Part shown: positions 47,432 to 55,624 of the stretch, one piece after another
Position numbering within the stretch: the first letter of the stretch is position 1
Layout: each line of letters opens with the position of its first letter
Assembly (NCBI RefSeq): GCF_008932115.1
Contig: NZ_CP044543.1
Span: forward strand, 248,001 to 312,000
DNA: 64,000 nt
Reading direction: 5' to 3'
From: Bradyrhizobium betae
GTDB lineage: Bacteria > Pseudomonadota > Alphaproteobacteria > Rhizobiales > Xanthobacteraceae
The notes under the pieces: model-generated
The model's input: only the letters and a program-made list of their open reading frames with translations
Told to the model about the DNA's origin: nothing
Database searches by the model: none
Position numbers and translations under genes: made by a program

Positions 47432-48352
47432 TCACGGCTTGGCTTCGGCGAAAATGCCGGCGATCCAATCCAGGAACACACGGAGGCGCAACGCGAGCTG
47501 GCGGTTCTGCGGATAAAGCGCGCAGAGTGGCGTCGGCGACGGCGGATGGTCCGCCAGCACCTCGACCAGCGTGCCGCTGGCGAGATCGTCCGTAAAGCGA
47601 TAGCGGGGCGCCTGCGCAAGGCCAAAGCCGAGCCGCGCGAGGTTGGCCATCGTGTCGGAATTGTTGACGCGAACCCGGCTCGGCAGCAAGACATGGCGAA
47701 GCGTGCCAGCGCCGGAAAATTCCAGCGGCAGCACATCGCCGGTGCGCGAGGAGAGGAAGGCCACCATCTGATGGCCGTCGAGGGCGTCCGGCGTCGCCGG
47801 CGTGCCGCGCCTCGCCAGATAGGCGGGGCTTGCCACCGTGACCTCGGCGATGGTGCCGAGGCGACGCTGGATCATGCCGCTGTCCTCGGGCTCGCCGGAG
47901 CGGATCACACAGTCGATGCCTTCGCGCACGAGATCGACGAGGCGGTCGCCCTGCCCGATCTGCAAGTCGAGCTGCGGATAGCGCGTCAGGAACGCGGGCA
48001 GATGCGGCAGGATGAAGGTGCGCGTCAGCAAGGGATGCGCGTCGATCCGCAGCAGACCGCGCGGCTGTGCATCGCGCATCGCAGCTTCGGCTTCCTCGAC
48101 CTCCGCCAGGATAGCGACGCAGCGGCGATAATAGTCCTCGCCGTCGAGCGTCGGCGTGACATGCCGCGTCGTCCGTTCGAGCAGACGCGCTCCCAGACGT
48201 GCTTCGAGGCCGCGCAGCACCTCGCTCGCCGTCGAGCGGGGAATGCCAAGATCGGCGGCTGCGGCCGTAAAGCTCTGCCGCTCGACCAAGCGGACGAACA
48301 GGCGCATGGCATCGAAACGGTCCATGGGGTGATTGTTCACCACAGCCGACAA
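47432..48352 (-). CDS. LysR-family transcriptional regulator
   Basis: A 306-residue regulator with an N-terminal winged HTH (MRLFVRLVERQSFTAAAADLGIPRSTASEVLRGLEARLG) and a LysR substrate domain. It is divergent from the SDR gene at 48430, with 77 bases between the starts, the standard layout for a LysR protein and its target operon. Confidence 0.92.
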   Translation of the reverse strand: MSAVVNNHPMDRFDAMRLFVRLVERQSFTAAAADLGIPRSTASEVLRGLEARLGARLLERTTRHVTPTLDGEDYYRRCVAILAEVEEAEAAMRDAQPRGLLRIDAHPLLTRTFILPHLPAFLTRYPQLDLQIGQGDRLVDLVREGIDCVIRSGEPEDSGMIQRRLGTIAEVTVASPAYLARRGTPATPDALDGHQMVAFLSSRTGDVLPLEFSGAGTLRHVLLPSRVRVNNSDTMANLARLGFGLAQAPRYRFTDDLASGTLVEVLADHPPSPTPLCALYPQNRQLALRLRVFLDWIAGIFAEAKP

Positions 48353-48429
48353 GTGATGGCAAGTCTTGGGCGATTATCCGGCCATGGCGATCGCGTATCT
48401 CCCGGTCAGACCTGTCGAGGAGACCCACC

Positions 48430-49170
48430 ATGACCACCCCATCCCAGCGCGCCGCCATCGTCACCGGCGGCTCCCGCGGCATCGGCGCGGCGATCGCCCG
48501 CCGGCTGGCGCGGGACGGAATTGCAGTTGCCATCAACTATGCCAGTGGCCGCGACGCCGCCGACGCTCTCGTTGCCGAGATCGAAGCCGCGGGCGGACAC
48601 GCCATCGCCGTACAGGCCGATCTTGCCGATCCGGCGACCCCGTCGCTGCTGTTCGATGCGGCCGAGCGCGCTTTCGGCAGCGTCGACATCCTCGTCAACA
48701 ATGCCGGGGTCATGGGGCTCGGGCCGCTCGCCGAGATGACGGACGCCGCGTTCGCGCGGCAGGTGTCGATCAACTTCGAAAGCGTGTTCCGGTCCTTGCG
48801 CGAAGCGGCGCGGCGGCTCCGCGACGGCGGCCGCATCGTCAACTTCTCGTCCAGCGTCGTCGGTCTCTATCAGCCCGGCTACGGCGTCTACGCCGCGACC
48901 AAGGCAGCGGTCGAAGCCATGACGCATATCCTCGCCAAGGAGCTCGGCGGCCGGCGCGTCACGGTCAACGCCGTGGCGCCCGGTCCAGTCGAGACCCGGC
49001 TGTTCATGGACGGCAAGAGCGAGCAGCAGGTGCGCGCCATCGCCGCCATGAACCCGTTCGGCCGCCTTGGCCAGCCCGACGACATCGCCGGGGTCGTCGC
49101 CTTTCTCGCGGGCCCCGACAGCGGCTGGATCAACGGCCAGATCATCCGCGCCAACGGCGGCGTGATCTGA
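48430..49170 (+). CDS. SDR family oxidoreductase
   Basis: A 246-residue classical SDR: TGGSRGIGAAIARRLARDG, NNAG (VNNAGVMGLG), catalytic Ser in VNFSSSVVG and YAATK at about residue 155. It resembles 3-ketoacyl reductase-type dehydrogenases. The divergent LysR gene is its probable regulator and a tautomerase gene follows 35 bases later. Confidence 0.92.
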   Translation: MTTPSQRAAIVTGGSRGIGAAIARRLARDGIAVAINYASGRDAADALVAEIEAAGGHAIAVQADLADPATPSLLFDAAERAFGSVDILVNNAGVMGLGPLAEMTDAAFARQVSINFESVFRSLREAARRLRDGGRIVNFSSSVVGLYQPGYGVYAATKAAVEAMTHILAKELGGRRVTVNAVAPGPVETRLFMDGKSEQQVRAIAAMNPFGRLGQPDDIAGVVAFLAGPDSGWINGQIIRANGGVI

Positions 49171-49205
49171 CACGCAGCACGACACCTGACACGGAGACGA
49201 CAATC

Positions 49206-49439
49206 ATGCCTTTCGCCAACATCAAGATCCCGCAGGCCGCGCTGTCGCGCGCCCAGAAGGCGGAGATCGTGCATCGCCTCACCGCGCAGTTCGTCGACTA
49301 TTTCGGTGAAGCGGCGCGGCCGCACACGATGATCCTGATCGAGGAAGTCCCCGACGGTGGCTATGGCCGCGCCGACGAGATATTCATCGTTCCCGACGCT
49401 TATCGCACCCGCGATTCCGTCACGGAAGCTTCAGGATGA
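49206..49439 (+). CDS. 4-oxalocrotonate tautomerase family protein
   Basis: A 77-residue tautomerase-superfamily protein. The Met is followed by Pro (MPFANIKIPQAALSRAQK), which would be the catalytic N-terminal Pro1 after Met removal. MILIEEVPDGGYGRADEI carries the later conserved strand. Its link to the SDR suggests a small catabolic step on a keto acid. Confidence 0.88.
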   Translation: MPFANIKIPQAALSRAQKAEIVHRLTAQFVDYFGEAARPHTMILIEEVPDGGYGRADEIFIVPDAYRTRDSVTEASG

Positions 49440-49458
49440 GCGCGCGGGCGACCTCCGC

Positions 49459-50016
49459 CTACTCGGCGGCCTCGCTGTGGGGAACGCCCTGCTCGACCTC
49501 GAGCTGAAGGATGTCGTTGAAGCGGTTGAAGGCACCGCACAGCGCGATGCGCCAGGTTAGCTCGACGATCTGGGCTTCCGAGAAATGCGCGCGAAGGCGA
49601 GCAAAGATCTCGTCGCGGGTCGTGCTCCAGTTGTTTGTGACGGCGATGGAATATTCGACGACGAGCTTGTCGAGCTGATCGAGCTCGGGATGATCCTTGA
49701 AGTCGAGGAGGCGCGCGGCGCCCTGCTCCGAAACGCCTTGCACCGCCAATTTTGGCGCGTGATGGGAGACGCAATAGTCGCACTTGTTGAGCAGCGAGAC
49801 CGTGACCAGCGCAAGCTCGAGATGGCGCTTCGACACCTGGCCTTCGCTGGCGAGATCGACCAGCAGCGACCACATATGCTTGAAGATTGGCAGCCGATGC
49901 GCCATGACACCGGCCTGGTTCTCGAACGCGCCGTAAGTCGCCATCTTGTCCCACAGCGGCCTCAGCGCCTCCGGCAAATCGTCCCTGGTCTTGATCGAAA
50001 CTCGCGACATGGCCAT
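49459..50016 (-). CDS. carboxymuconolactone decarboxylase/AhpD-like protein
   Basis: A 185-residue helical protein with the AhpD-type CxxC-xxH redox motif (NKCDYCVSHHAPKLA) and a second family half (ELTWRIALCGAFNRFNDILQLE). Such proteins act as alkylhydroperoxidases or decarboxylases. It is convergent with the tautomerase gene. Confidence 0.88.
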   Translation of the reverse strand: MAMSRVSIKTRDDLPEALRPLWDKMATYGAFENQAGVMAHRLPIFKHMWSLLVDLASEGQVSKRHLELALVTVSLLNKCDYCVSHHAPKLAVQGVSEQGAARLLDFKDHPELDQLDKLVVEYSIAVTNNWSTTRDEIFARLRAHFSEAQIVELTWRIALCGAFNRFNDILQLEVEQGVPHSEAAE

Positions 50017-50078
50017 TCATCCCTGGTTGGAGGATCATGTTGCCATAACGGCAACCCCTCCGCCTCGATTGCGATCGC

Positions 50079-50432
50079 ATGACACCCAAGACATTTGAAA
50101 CACGCTGCCTGCGCCTGCCTGGCGTCACCAGGGTGGTGCATTGGGAAGGCACCTCCGTGTTCAAGGTCGGCGGCAAGATGTTCGCGCTCTGCGGTGGCTT
50201 TGCCTCGGGTTCCGGCGGCTACATGTTCAAGGTCTCGGACATGGCCTACGCGATCCTGATCGAACATGGCATGGCACGGCCAGCGCCGTATCTCGCGCGC
50301 GCCAAATGGGTGCAACTCGCCGGCAACAACGCGCTGCCGGATGCCGAGCTCACGGCCTATCTAGCGCAGGCTCATGCCCTGATCGTCGCAAAGCTCACCC
50401 GCAAATCGCGCAAGTCCCTCGGGCTGGACTGA
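50079..50432 (+). CDS. MmcQ/YjbR family DNA-binding-like protein
   Basis: A 117-residue protein of the CyaY-like-fold MmcQ/YjbR family: CLRLPGVTRVVHWEGTSVFKVGGKMFALCG and the C-terminal AQAHALIVAKLTRKSRKSLG. Members are proposed to bind DNA but their role is not known. Confidence 0.85.
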   Translation: MTPKTFETRCLRLPGVTRVVHWEGTSVFKVGGKMFALCGGFASGSGGYMFKVSDMAYAILIEHGMARPAPYLARAKWVQLAGNNALPDAELTAYLAQAHALIVAKLTRKSRKSLGLD

Positions 50433-50533
50433 CCGCTCCCCAGAACGTGATGGGATGATCACCGTCCTCCCATTGGACTTTTGCTGCACTGCACCTAACT
50501 GAGCCGCAGAGCCCATTCGAGATGGAGTGTTCC

Positions 50534-50689
50534 ATGAGCAATCCCAACACCACCGTATCCTCCAAAGCTCATCGCTATGAATTCGTGCACGGCGACGACG
50601 CCGACTTCGTCGCCTACCAGCGCCGCCGCGAGGACGGACTTTGGCAGACCTTTGCGACCTGGATGATTCCGCGCGCGATCTGCACCTAG
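50534..50689 (+). CDS. small hypothetical protein (51 aa)
   Basis: A 51-residue frame beginning MSNPNTTVSSKAHRYEFVHG and ending with a Trp-rich segment (GLWQTFATWMIPRAICT). GGAG is eight bases upstream of the ATG. Composition is protein-like, with acidic patch GDDADFVAYQRRREDG. No family is recognised. Confidence 0.5.
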   Translation: MSNPNTTVSSKAHRYEFVHGDDADFVAYQRRREDGLWQTFATWMIPRAICT

Positions 50690-50721
50690 ACGGGCCGCAA
50701 CCGCGCCCGCCGTTGACCAAG

Positions 50722-50753
50722 GCATGATATCTGACTAAAGTCAGATATCATGC
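50722..50753. promoter_or_regulatory. perfect 14-base-arm operator palindrome covering the MarR-GNAT start codon
   Basis: The arms GCATGATATCTGAC and GTCAGATATCATGC flank TAAA. The ATG of the regulator gene (50750) lies inside the right arm. A -35-like TTGACC (50713-50718) and a -10-like TAAAGT (50736-50741) with 17-base spacing overlap the dyad, so repressor binding would block the promoter directly. Confidence 0.75.
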
Positions 50754-51628
50754 TCGAACCCGTTTCCCGCGTCCGCCGCTTCAACCGCGCCGTCACCTCC
50801 GCCGTCGGCGCGCTCGATACTTCGTTCCTCGGACGCGGCCGGCCGCTTGGGGCGGCGCGCGTGCTCAACGCGATCGGCCATGGCCGCTCGGATGTGGCGG
50901 AAATCCGCGACTATCTCGGCCTCGATTCCGGGTTGATGAGCCGGCTGTTGCGCGGCCTCGAGGACGAAGGGATGGTCGAGACCACTCCACACGACGGCGA
51001 CGCCCGCCGCCGCGTGGCGAAGCTGACGCGCACGGGCCGTCGCGAATTCGCGGCGTATGAGGCGCTGTCGAACACACAGGCCGAGAGCTTCCTTGCGCAG
51101 CATCCGCAGCGCGAGGCGCTGCTGGCAGCGATGGACTTGATCGCCTCGGCGCTGACGCGCGAGCGTGTCGCGCTCGCCGAGATGGACCCGCAGAGCGATG
51201 AAGCCCGCTATTGCCTCGGCGAGTACTATGCCGAGCTCGGCCGCCGCTTCAAGCAGGGCTTCGACGTCTCGCTGTCGCGCGACCCTGACGCCATGGACAC
51301 GCGCCGGCCGCGCGGCACGTTCATCGTGGCGATGTCGGACACGCTGCCGATCGGCTGTGTCGGGCTGAAGGGTACGGATCACGGCTACGCCGAGATCAAG
51401 CGCCTGTGGGTCGCGCCCGCCGCACGCGGATTGCGGCTCGGCCGGCGCCTGATGGACGCGACCGAGGATGCCGCGCGCGAGCTCGGCATCGAGCTGCTGC
51501 GGCTCGACACCAATAGCGCGCTGGCGGAAGCCGGCCAGCTCTACCGCAGCACGGGCTGGCGCGAGATTCCGCGCTTCAACGACGATCCGTATCCGGATCT
51601 GTTCTTCGAGAAGCGCATCGCGTCATAG
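50750..51628 (+). CDS. MarR-type regulator fused to GNAT acetyltransferase
   Basis: A 292-residue fusion. Residues about 1-140 are a MarR winged helix (DVAEIRDYLGLDSGLMSRLLRGLEDEGMVETTPHDGDARRR), and residues about 155-292 are a GNAT domain (IKRLWVAPAARGLRLGRRLMDATEDAARELG). Such fusions may acetylate a ligand or protein while controlling their own gene. No ribosome binding site precedes the ATG, and the predicted transcription start falls at or next to it, so translation may be leaderless. The palindrome at 50722-50753 is its likely operator. Confidence 0.9.
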   Translation: MLEPVSRVRRFNRAVTSAVGALDTSFLGRGRPLGAARVLNAIGHGRSDVAEIRDYLGLDSGLMSRLLRGLEDEGMVETTPHDGDARRRVAKLTRTGRREFAAYEALSNTQAESFLAQHPQREALLAAMDLIASALTRERVALAEMDPQSDEARYCLGEYYAELGRRFKQGFDVSLSRDPDAMDTRRPRGTFIVAMSDTLPIGCVGLKGTDHGYAEIKRLWVAPAARGLRLGRRLMDATEDAARELGIELLRLDTNSALAEAGQLYRSTGWREIPRFNDDPYPDLFFEKRIAS

Positions 51629-51634
51629 GCCTCG

Positions 51635-52855
51635 TCACGCCACGGCCGGCGCCGACTCCGCCTGCAGCTTCGGGAAAGGGCGGAAATTCATCGCCATCAG
51701 GAAGGCGCAGAGGCCCATTGCCCAGGAGGCGACGTAGAGCCAGGCGTAGCTGGCGAACGCGTCGTAGATCAGGCCGCCGGCGAGCGGGCCGGTCGCCATG
51801 CCGAGGCTGCCGGCCATCGCCGTGCCGCCGATCACCGTGCCCATCATGCGCAGCGGGAAATTTTCGCGGATCAGCACGGCATAGAGCGGCATGGTGCCCG
51901 CATAGATGAAGCCGAAGACGGCGCCGACCACGTAGAAGGTCGCGAGCTGATGCGCGACCACATAGGCCAGCGCACCGAACGCCTGCAGCAGCAGGCCCGA
52001 GACCAGCACGCGCTTGGCGCCAAAGCGATCGCCCATCAGGCCGAAGGCGATGCGCCCGCCGAGGCCGGCAAAGCCCTCGATGCTGTAGATCGTCACCGCC
52101 GCGACCAGCGGAATGCCGCAACTAACGGCATAGCTGACGGTGTGGATGATCGGACCGGAATGGGTGGCGCAGCAGAAGAAATTGGTCGCGAGCAGGACCA
52201 GGAATTGCGGCGAGCGCAGCGCCTCGCCCATCGACATCTCGGCCTGCGCGGCGCCATCGCCCGCCGGCGCAGCCACGGCGTGGGCGAGCGCGGGCGGACG
52301 GCGCACCAGCAGCGCCACCGGGATCATGATGGCGCCGACCACCAGCGCCACGATCTGCATCGCGGTGCGCCAGTCGTGATTGGACACGAGCCATGCTGCG
52401 AGCGGCGCCATCGTCATCGGCGCCACGCCCATGCCGGCCGACACCAGCGACACCGCGAGGCTGCGATGGGTGTCGAACCAGCCGGTGACGGTCGCCATCA
52501 TCGGCGCGAAGATCGCCGCGCAGGAGGCGCCGGTCAGGAGGCCGAAAACGATCTGGAACGCCAGCAGCGAGGTCGCATGGCTCGCGGCGAACAGGCTCAG
52601 CGACAGCACGATCGATCCCGTCAGCACCACCGGCAGCGGGCCGAACCTGTCGCTCAGCGTGCCCCATAGCATGCTGGTGAAGGCCATCGCCAGAAAGCCG
52701 ATCGTCATCGCGCTGGAAATACCGGTGACCGACCAGCCCGTGTCCTTTGCGATCGGCTGCAGGAATACCGGCAGCGAAAACATGCCGCCGATGGCGACGC
52801 AGCCAAGCAAGCCGCCGGCGGCGACGATCACCCAGCGATAGGAGGAAGCGTTCAT
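51635..52855 (-). CDS. MFS transporter (oxalate/monocarboxylate type)
   Basis: A 406-residue, 12-helix major facilitator: MNASSYRWVIVAAGGLLGCVAIGGMFSLPVFLQP, loop 2-3 motif GTLSDRFGPLPVVL, and a second half GRIAFGLMGDRFGAKRVLV. The order and sequence resemble the oxalate/formate and monocarboxylate porters. The natural substrate is unknown; the gene is convergent with the MarR-GNAT gene. Confidence 0.9.
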   Translation of the reverse strand: MNASSYRWVIVAAGGLLGCVAIGGMFSLPVFLQPIAKDTGWSVTGISSAMTIGFLAMAFTSMLWGTLSDRFGPLPVVLTGSIVLSLSLFAASHATSLLAFQIVFGLLTGASCAAIFAPMMATVTGWFDTHRSLAVSLVSAGMGVAPMTMAPLAAWLVSNHDWRTAMQIVALVVGAIMIPVALLVRRPPALAHAVAAPAGDGAAQAEMSMGEALRSPQFLVLLATNFFCCATHSGPIIHTVSYAVSCGIPLVAAVTIYSIEGFAGLGGRIAFGLMGDRFGAKRVLVSGLLLQAFGALAYVVAHQLATFYVVGAVFGFIYAGTMPLYAVLIRENFPLRMMGTVIGGTAMAGSLGMATGPLAGGLIYDAFASYAWLYVASWAMGLCAFLMAMNFRPFPKLQAESAPAVA

Positions 52856-52996
52856 GTTGGTCTCCCGTCAGGTCTGTCTGGGTGGAAGACGAATGGGAAC
52901 CGCGCGGGCCGACATCGTCGCCGCGGATTTTTGCACGCCTTGACCTTCGCTGCCAAATTCCGGATGTGGAGCCCGATCAGTTCTCCTGCAACGCCG

Positions 52997-53560
52997 ATGG
53001 TCATGACATTGACGACATCCTCCAAACAGACGACCGGTCACGTCTTCATCGCCGCCAGCGTCGATGGCTACATTGCCCGGCCCGATGGCGACATCGACTG
53101 GCTGGGCAAATATGCGGCGTCCGGCGAGAACACCGGCTACGACGCGTTCATGGACACGATCGACGGGCTGGTGATGGGCCGCGTCACCTTCGAGAAGGTG
53201 CTGTCGTTCGACAGCTGGCCTTTCAAGAAGCTCGTCGTCGTCCTGAGCCAAACCCTGTTGCAAGCCGACCTGCGCGCCGACCTCGACGGCAAGGTCCGGA
53301 TCTCGTCGCTGGCGCCCCAGCCTCTTATGCAGGCACTGGCGAGCGCGGGATGGCGACGCGCTTATGTCGATGGCGGGCGGGTGATCCAGTCGTTCCTGCG
53401 CGAGAATCTGATCAGCGACATCGTGCTGACGCGCATTCCCGTGCTGCTCGGCGACGGCATTCCGCTGTTCGGGCGTCTTGCAGCCGATCTGCCGCTCCGG
53501 CATGTGGAAACGACGACGTTCGCGTCCGGGATGGTGCAGAGCCGATACGAGATCGACTGA
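52997..53560 (+). CDS. dihydrofolate reductase/RibD C-terminal-like protein
   Basis: A 187-residue member of the RibD_C/DHFR-like family: VFIAASVDGYIARPDGDIDWL, VMGRVTFEKVLSF, YVDGGRVIQSFLRENLISDIVLTRIPVLLGDGIPLFG. It probably reduces a pterin- or riboflavin-like substrate with NADPH, but is not true DHFR. Start choice is uncertain: ATG codons at 52931, 52964, 52997 and 53003 are all in frame and none has a clear ribosome binding site. The conserved domain begins shortly after 53003. Confidence 0.82.
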   Translation: MVMTLTTSSKQTTGHVFIAASVDGYIARPDGDIDWLGKYAASGENTGYDAFMDTIDGLVMGRVTFEKVLSFDSWPFKKLVVVLSQTLLQADLRADLDGKVRISSLAPQPLMQALASAGWRRAYVDGGRVIQSFLRENLISDIVLTRIPVLLGDGIPLFGRLAADLPLRHVETTTFASGMVQSRYEID

Positions 53561-53671
53561 CGCCCCAAGACAAAACGCGCGAAAACAACCCCATGCACAG
53601 TAGCCGGCGCTTGCAGGATCAATGACTTAGGATGTCGGTCCTGCAAGGCCCGGATTTCGGACGCGGTGGCC

Positions 53672-54250
53672 TCAGATCGCGGCGCGACGGCGCCAGTCGC
53701 CGACGGTGAGCCATAGTGCCGAGACCAGGAAGTAGAGCGCGCCGACCGCGGCATAGCCTGTGACGGTCGCGATCGACGGCACCGTGGGCGTGGAGGCCTG
53801 GAAGATGAAGAAGCCGCCGGCCAGCGCCGACTGGGCGCCGCTCAGCACCATGGCCCATTGCGCGCCAAAACTCCTCCAGCGCCGGATCGCCGTCCCCAGT
53901 TGGAGCAGACCAGCCAGGATCGCCCAGACCCCGAACACCGCGAGCACAAGGTTCATGCTCATCGGCAAGGCAATGAGGACCGCGACGGTGGTCGCCAGGC
54001 TGACCAGAACGTTGAGCAGCTGCGTGCGGTTTTGACCGAACCCGCCGCTGCGCAACGCGTCGACAAAATTGGCCGCGGCGTCCCATACCGGATAGAGCAC
54101 GAGCAAGGCGCCCGCGATCAGCACCGACGACGATCCTGCGGCAAACGCGGCCCCGACCCAGGCGATGGAGAACGCCGCGCGCATGAAATAGTATTGTTTC
54201 AGCCACCGCTCACGATCAGCACGAACGAGATCCAGTTGATGATGCATCAT
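53672..54250 (-). CDS. DUF308-like integral membrane protein
   Basis: A 192-residue protein with five to six hydrophobic helices (RAAFSIAWVGAAFAAG, ALLVLYPVWDAAANFVDAL, LVLAVFGVWAILAGLLQLGTAI, and others), resembling DUF308/HdeD-type membrane proteins. It is likely repressed by the adjacent TetR protein, since the same operator-like sequence precedes both genes. Confidence 0.75.
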   Translation of the reverse strand: MMHHQLDLVRADRERWLKQYYFMRAAFSIAWVGAAFAAGSSSVLIAGALLVLYPVWDAAANFVDALRSGGFGQNRTQLLNVLVSLATTVAVLIALPMSMNLVLAVFGVWAILAGLLQLGTAIRRWRSFGAQWAMVLSGAQSALAGGFFIFQASTPTVPSIATVTGYAAVGALYFLVSALWLTVGDWRRRAAI

Positions 54251-54263
54251 TTCAGCCTCTCCT

Positions 54264-54280
54264 TTACCTACTAGTTGGTA
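54264..54280. promoter_or_regulatory. TetR operator candidate before the membrane protein gene
   Basis: TACCTACTAGTTGGTAG, with 14 of 16 positions palindromic, 14 bases upstream of the membrane protein start. It matches 14 of 17 bases of the site before the TetR gene (54947-54963). Confidence 0.65.
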
Positions 54281-54351
54281 GCCATTGCGCGCAGCGAGAT
54301 CCCTTCACCCCAAGTGCTCGCGGGGTGTCGTTGTCGTCTCGCCGATGTCTC

Positions 54352-54936
54352 TCAGTGCTTGCCGGACAGCCGCTCCAGCAGCGGGGCGGTGATCACCCCG
54401 AACATCCTGGGATCGCCATAGGCGCGCGCCGACAGCATCGCGCCGTGGATGGTCGCCATGAATCCTTCGGCCTCGACCCGGGCCGTGCCGGAGATTTTCA
54501 ATCGGCCCTTCCGCTTGCCGCGCTCCATCACCGAGGTCAGCCACGACGCGAGGAAGCGGAAATGCGCGCGGACTTCGAGCGCCACCTCCTCCGGCAGGAT
54601 CGGAAGCTCACTGGCCAGCAGAGCGCAGACGCAGAAGGGAGCCGTCGCATCGGTGATGCACGCCTCCCAATACGCCACATAGTTTTCGAGCTGCTCGCGC
54701 GTGTCAGGAATGTTGCGCTCGAGCGCCGCGAGCCCGGCCTGGGCCTCCTCGCGATAGCGCGACACCAGGGTGCGGACCAGATCGACCTTGCTGGCGAAAT
54801 GATGGTGGATGCTCGGCTTGCGGATGCCGACCACCTCGGCGACATCAGCGTAGCTGAAGCCGTTGTAGCCGCCCGCGATGATCAGCGAGCGGGCGCAGGC
54901 CAGAATGTCGTCGGCGGTGGAGGATACGTTGGTCAT
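54352..54936 (-). CDS. TetR/AcrR-family transcriptional regulator
   Basis: A 194-residue repressor with the TetR N-terminal HTH (ILACARSLIIAGGYNGFSYADVAEVVGIRKPSIHHHFASKVDLVRTLV) and a helical ligand domain. It is followed by the membrane protein gene in the same direction, and matching operator-like sequences lie before both genes, pointing to autoregulation plus control of the membrane protein. Confidence 0.92.
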   Translation of the reverse strand: MTNVSSTADDILACARSLIIAGGYNGFSYADVAEVVGIRKPSIHHHFASKVDLVRTLVSRYREEAQAGLAALERNIPDTREQLENYVAYWEACITDATAPFCVCALLASELPILPEEVALEVRAHFRFLASWLTSVMERGKRKGRLKISGTARVEAEGFMATIHGAMLSARAYGDPRMFGVITAPLLERLSGKH

Positions 54937-54946
54937 GGAGCCTAGC

Positions 54947-54963
54947 TATCTTCCAGTTGGTAG
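54947..54963. promoter_or_regulatory. TetR operator candidate before the TetR gene
   Basis: TATCTTCCAGTTGGTAG, 11 bases upstream of the TetR start, sharing the CAGTTGGTAG/TAGTTGGTAG half site and 14 of 17 bases with the site at 54264-54280. Confidence 0.6.
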
Positions 54964-55013
54964 GCCGTCAAGAATGGGATGCTTCAACCATCCGTGAGTG
55001 GTAGGAGCCTCGA

Positions 55014-55514
55014 ATGACCATTCGCCCCCTCGTTCGCTACCCCGACCGCCGCCTCGCGATGCCGGCCCGTCCCGTCACCGCGTTCGACGAGGCCCTGCAC
55101 GAGCTGGCAGCCGATTTGCTGGAGACCATGCGCGCCGCGCCCGGCATCGGCATCACCGCGCCGCATATCGGCTTGCCCCTCCGCGTCGTCGTGCTCGAAC
55201 TCGACGCCAGGGAAGGTCCGCGAACCTATGTCAATCCGGAAATCACATGGGCTTCACCCGAGCTGATCATGCACCGCGAGGGCAGCGTCTCGATGCCCGG
55301 GGTCAACGACGAGGTGCAGCGTCATGCGCGCGTTCGGATCAGCTATTGGGATCTCGACGGCACCATGCACAGCGAGGAGTCCGATGGCTTGCGCGCCGTC
55401 TGCCACCAGCACGAGATCGACCAGCTCGACGGCATGTTCTGGATCCAGCGGCTGTCGCGGCTGAAGCGGGAGCGACTGGTGAAGAAGTTCGAGAAGATGG
55501 CGCGGGGCTTGTAG
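55014..55514 (+). CDS. peptide deformylase homologue lacking metal ligands
   Basis: A 166-residue protein with the full deformylase fold signature but altered catalytic motifs. Motif 1 is GIGITAPHIG (Gln of GxGxAAxQ replaced by His51). Motif 2 is EGSVSMPG, where Ser91 stands in place of the metal-binding Cys. Motif 3 is HEIDQLDG, where the second His of HExxH is Gln137. Two of three metal ligands are therefore missing, so ordinary deformylase activity is unlikely. The general acid/base Glu134 and His133 remain. A genuine def gene must lie elsewhere. Confidence 0.88.
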   Translation: MTIRPLVRYPDRRLAMPARPVTAFDEALHELAADLLETMRAAPGIGITAPHIGLPLRVVVLELDAREGPRTYVNPEITWASPELIMHREGSVSMPGVNDEVQRHARVRISYWDLDGTMHSEESDGLRAVCHQHEIDQLDGMFWIQRLSRLKRERLVKKFEKMARGL

Positions 55515-55567
55515 GGGGCGAGCCGAAGGCGACGCCCACCACTGTCTCTTTCCGTGGAAGCTCAAGA

Positions 55568-55596
55568 GGTGGATTACGCCTTCGGCCAATCCATCC
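55568..55596. repeat. GGTGGATTA hairpin repeat, copy 2
   Basis: GGTGGATTACGCC and GGCCAATCCATCC form an imperfect hairpin related to the repeat at 7186-7211. It lies between two convergent genes. Confidence 0.5.
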
Positions 55597-55624
55597 TCCT
55601 TGCTTCTGCGTTCGGGCAGCAGCG

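Noticed and set aside
45509..48433. 974-codon open frame across the acetolactate-synthase-type and LysR genes
   Set aside because: It runs antisense through two well-supported genes and the family A repeat, a common artefact of high-GC codon bias.
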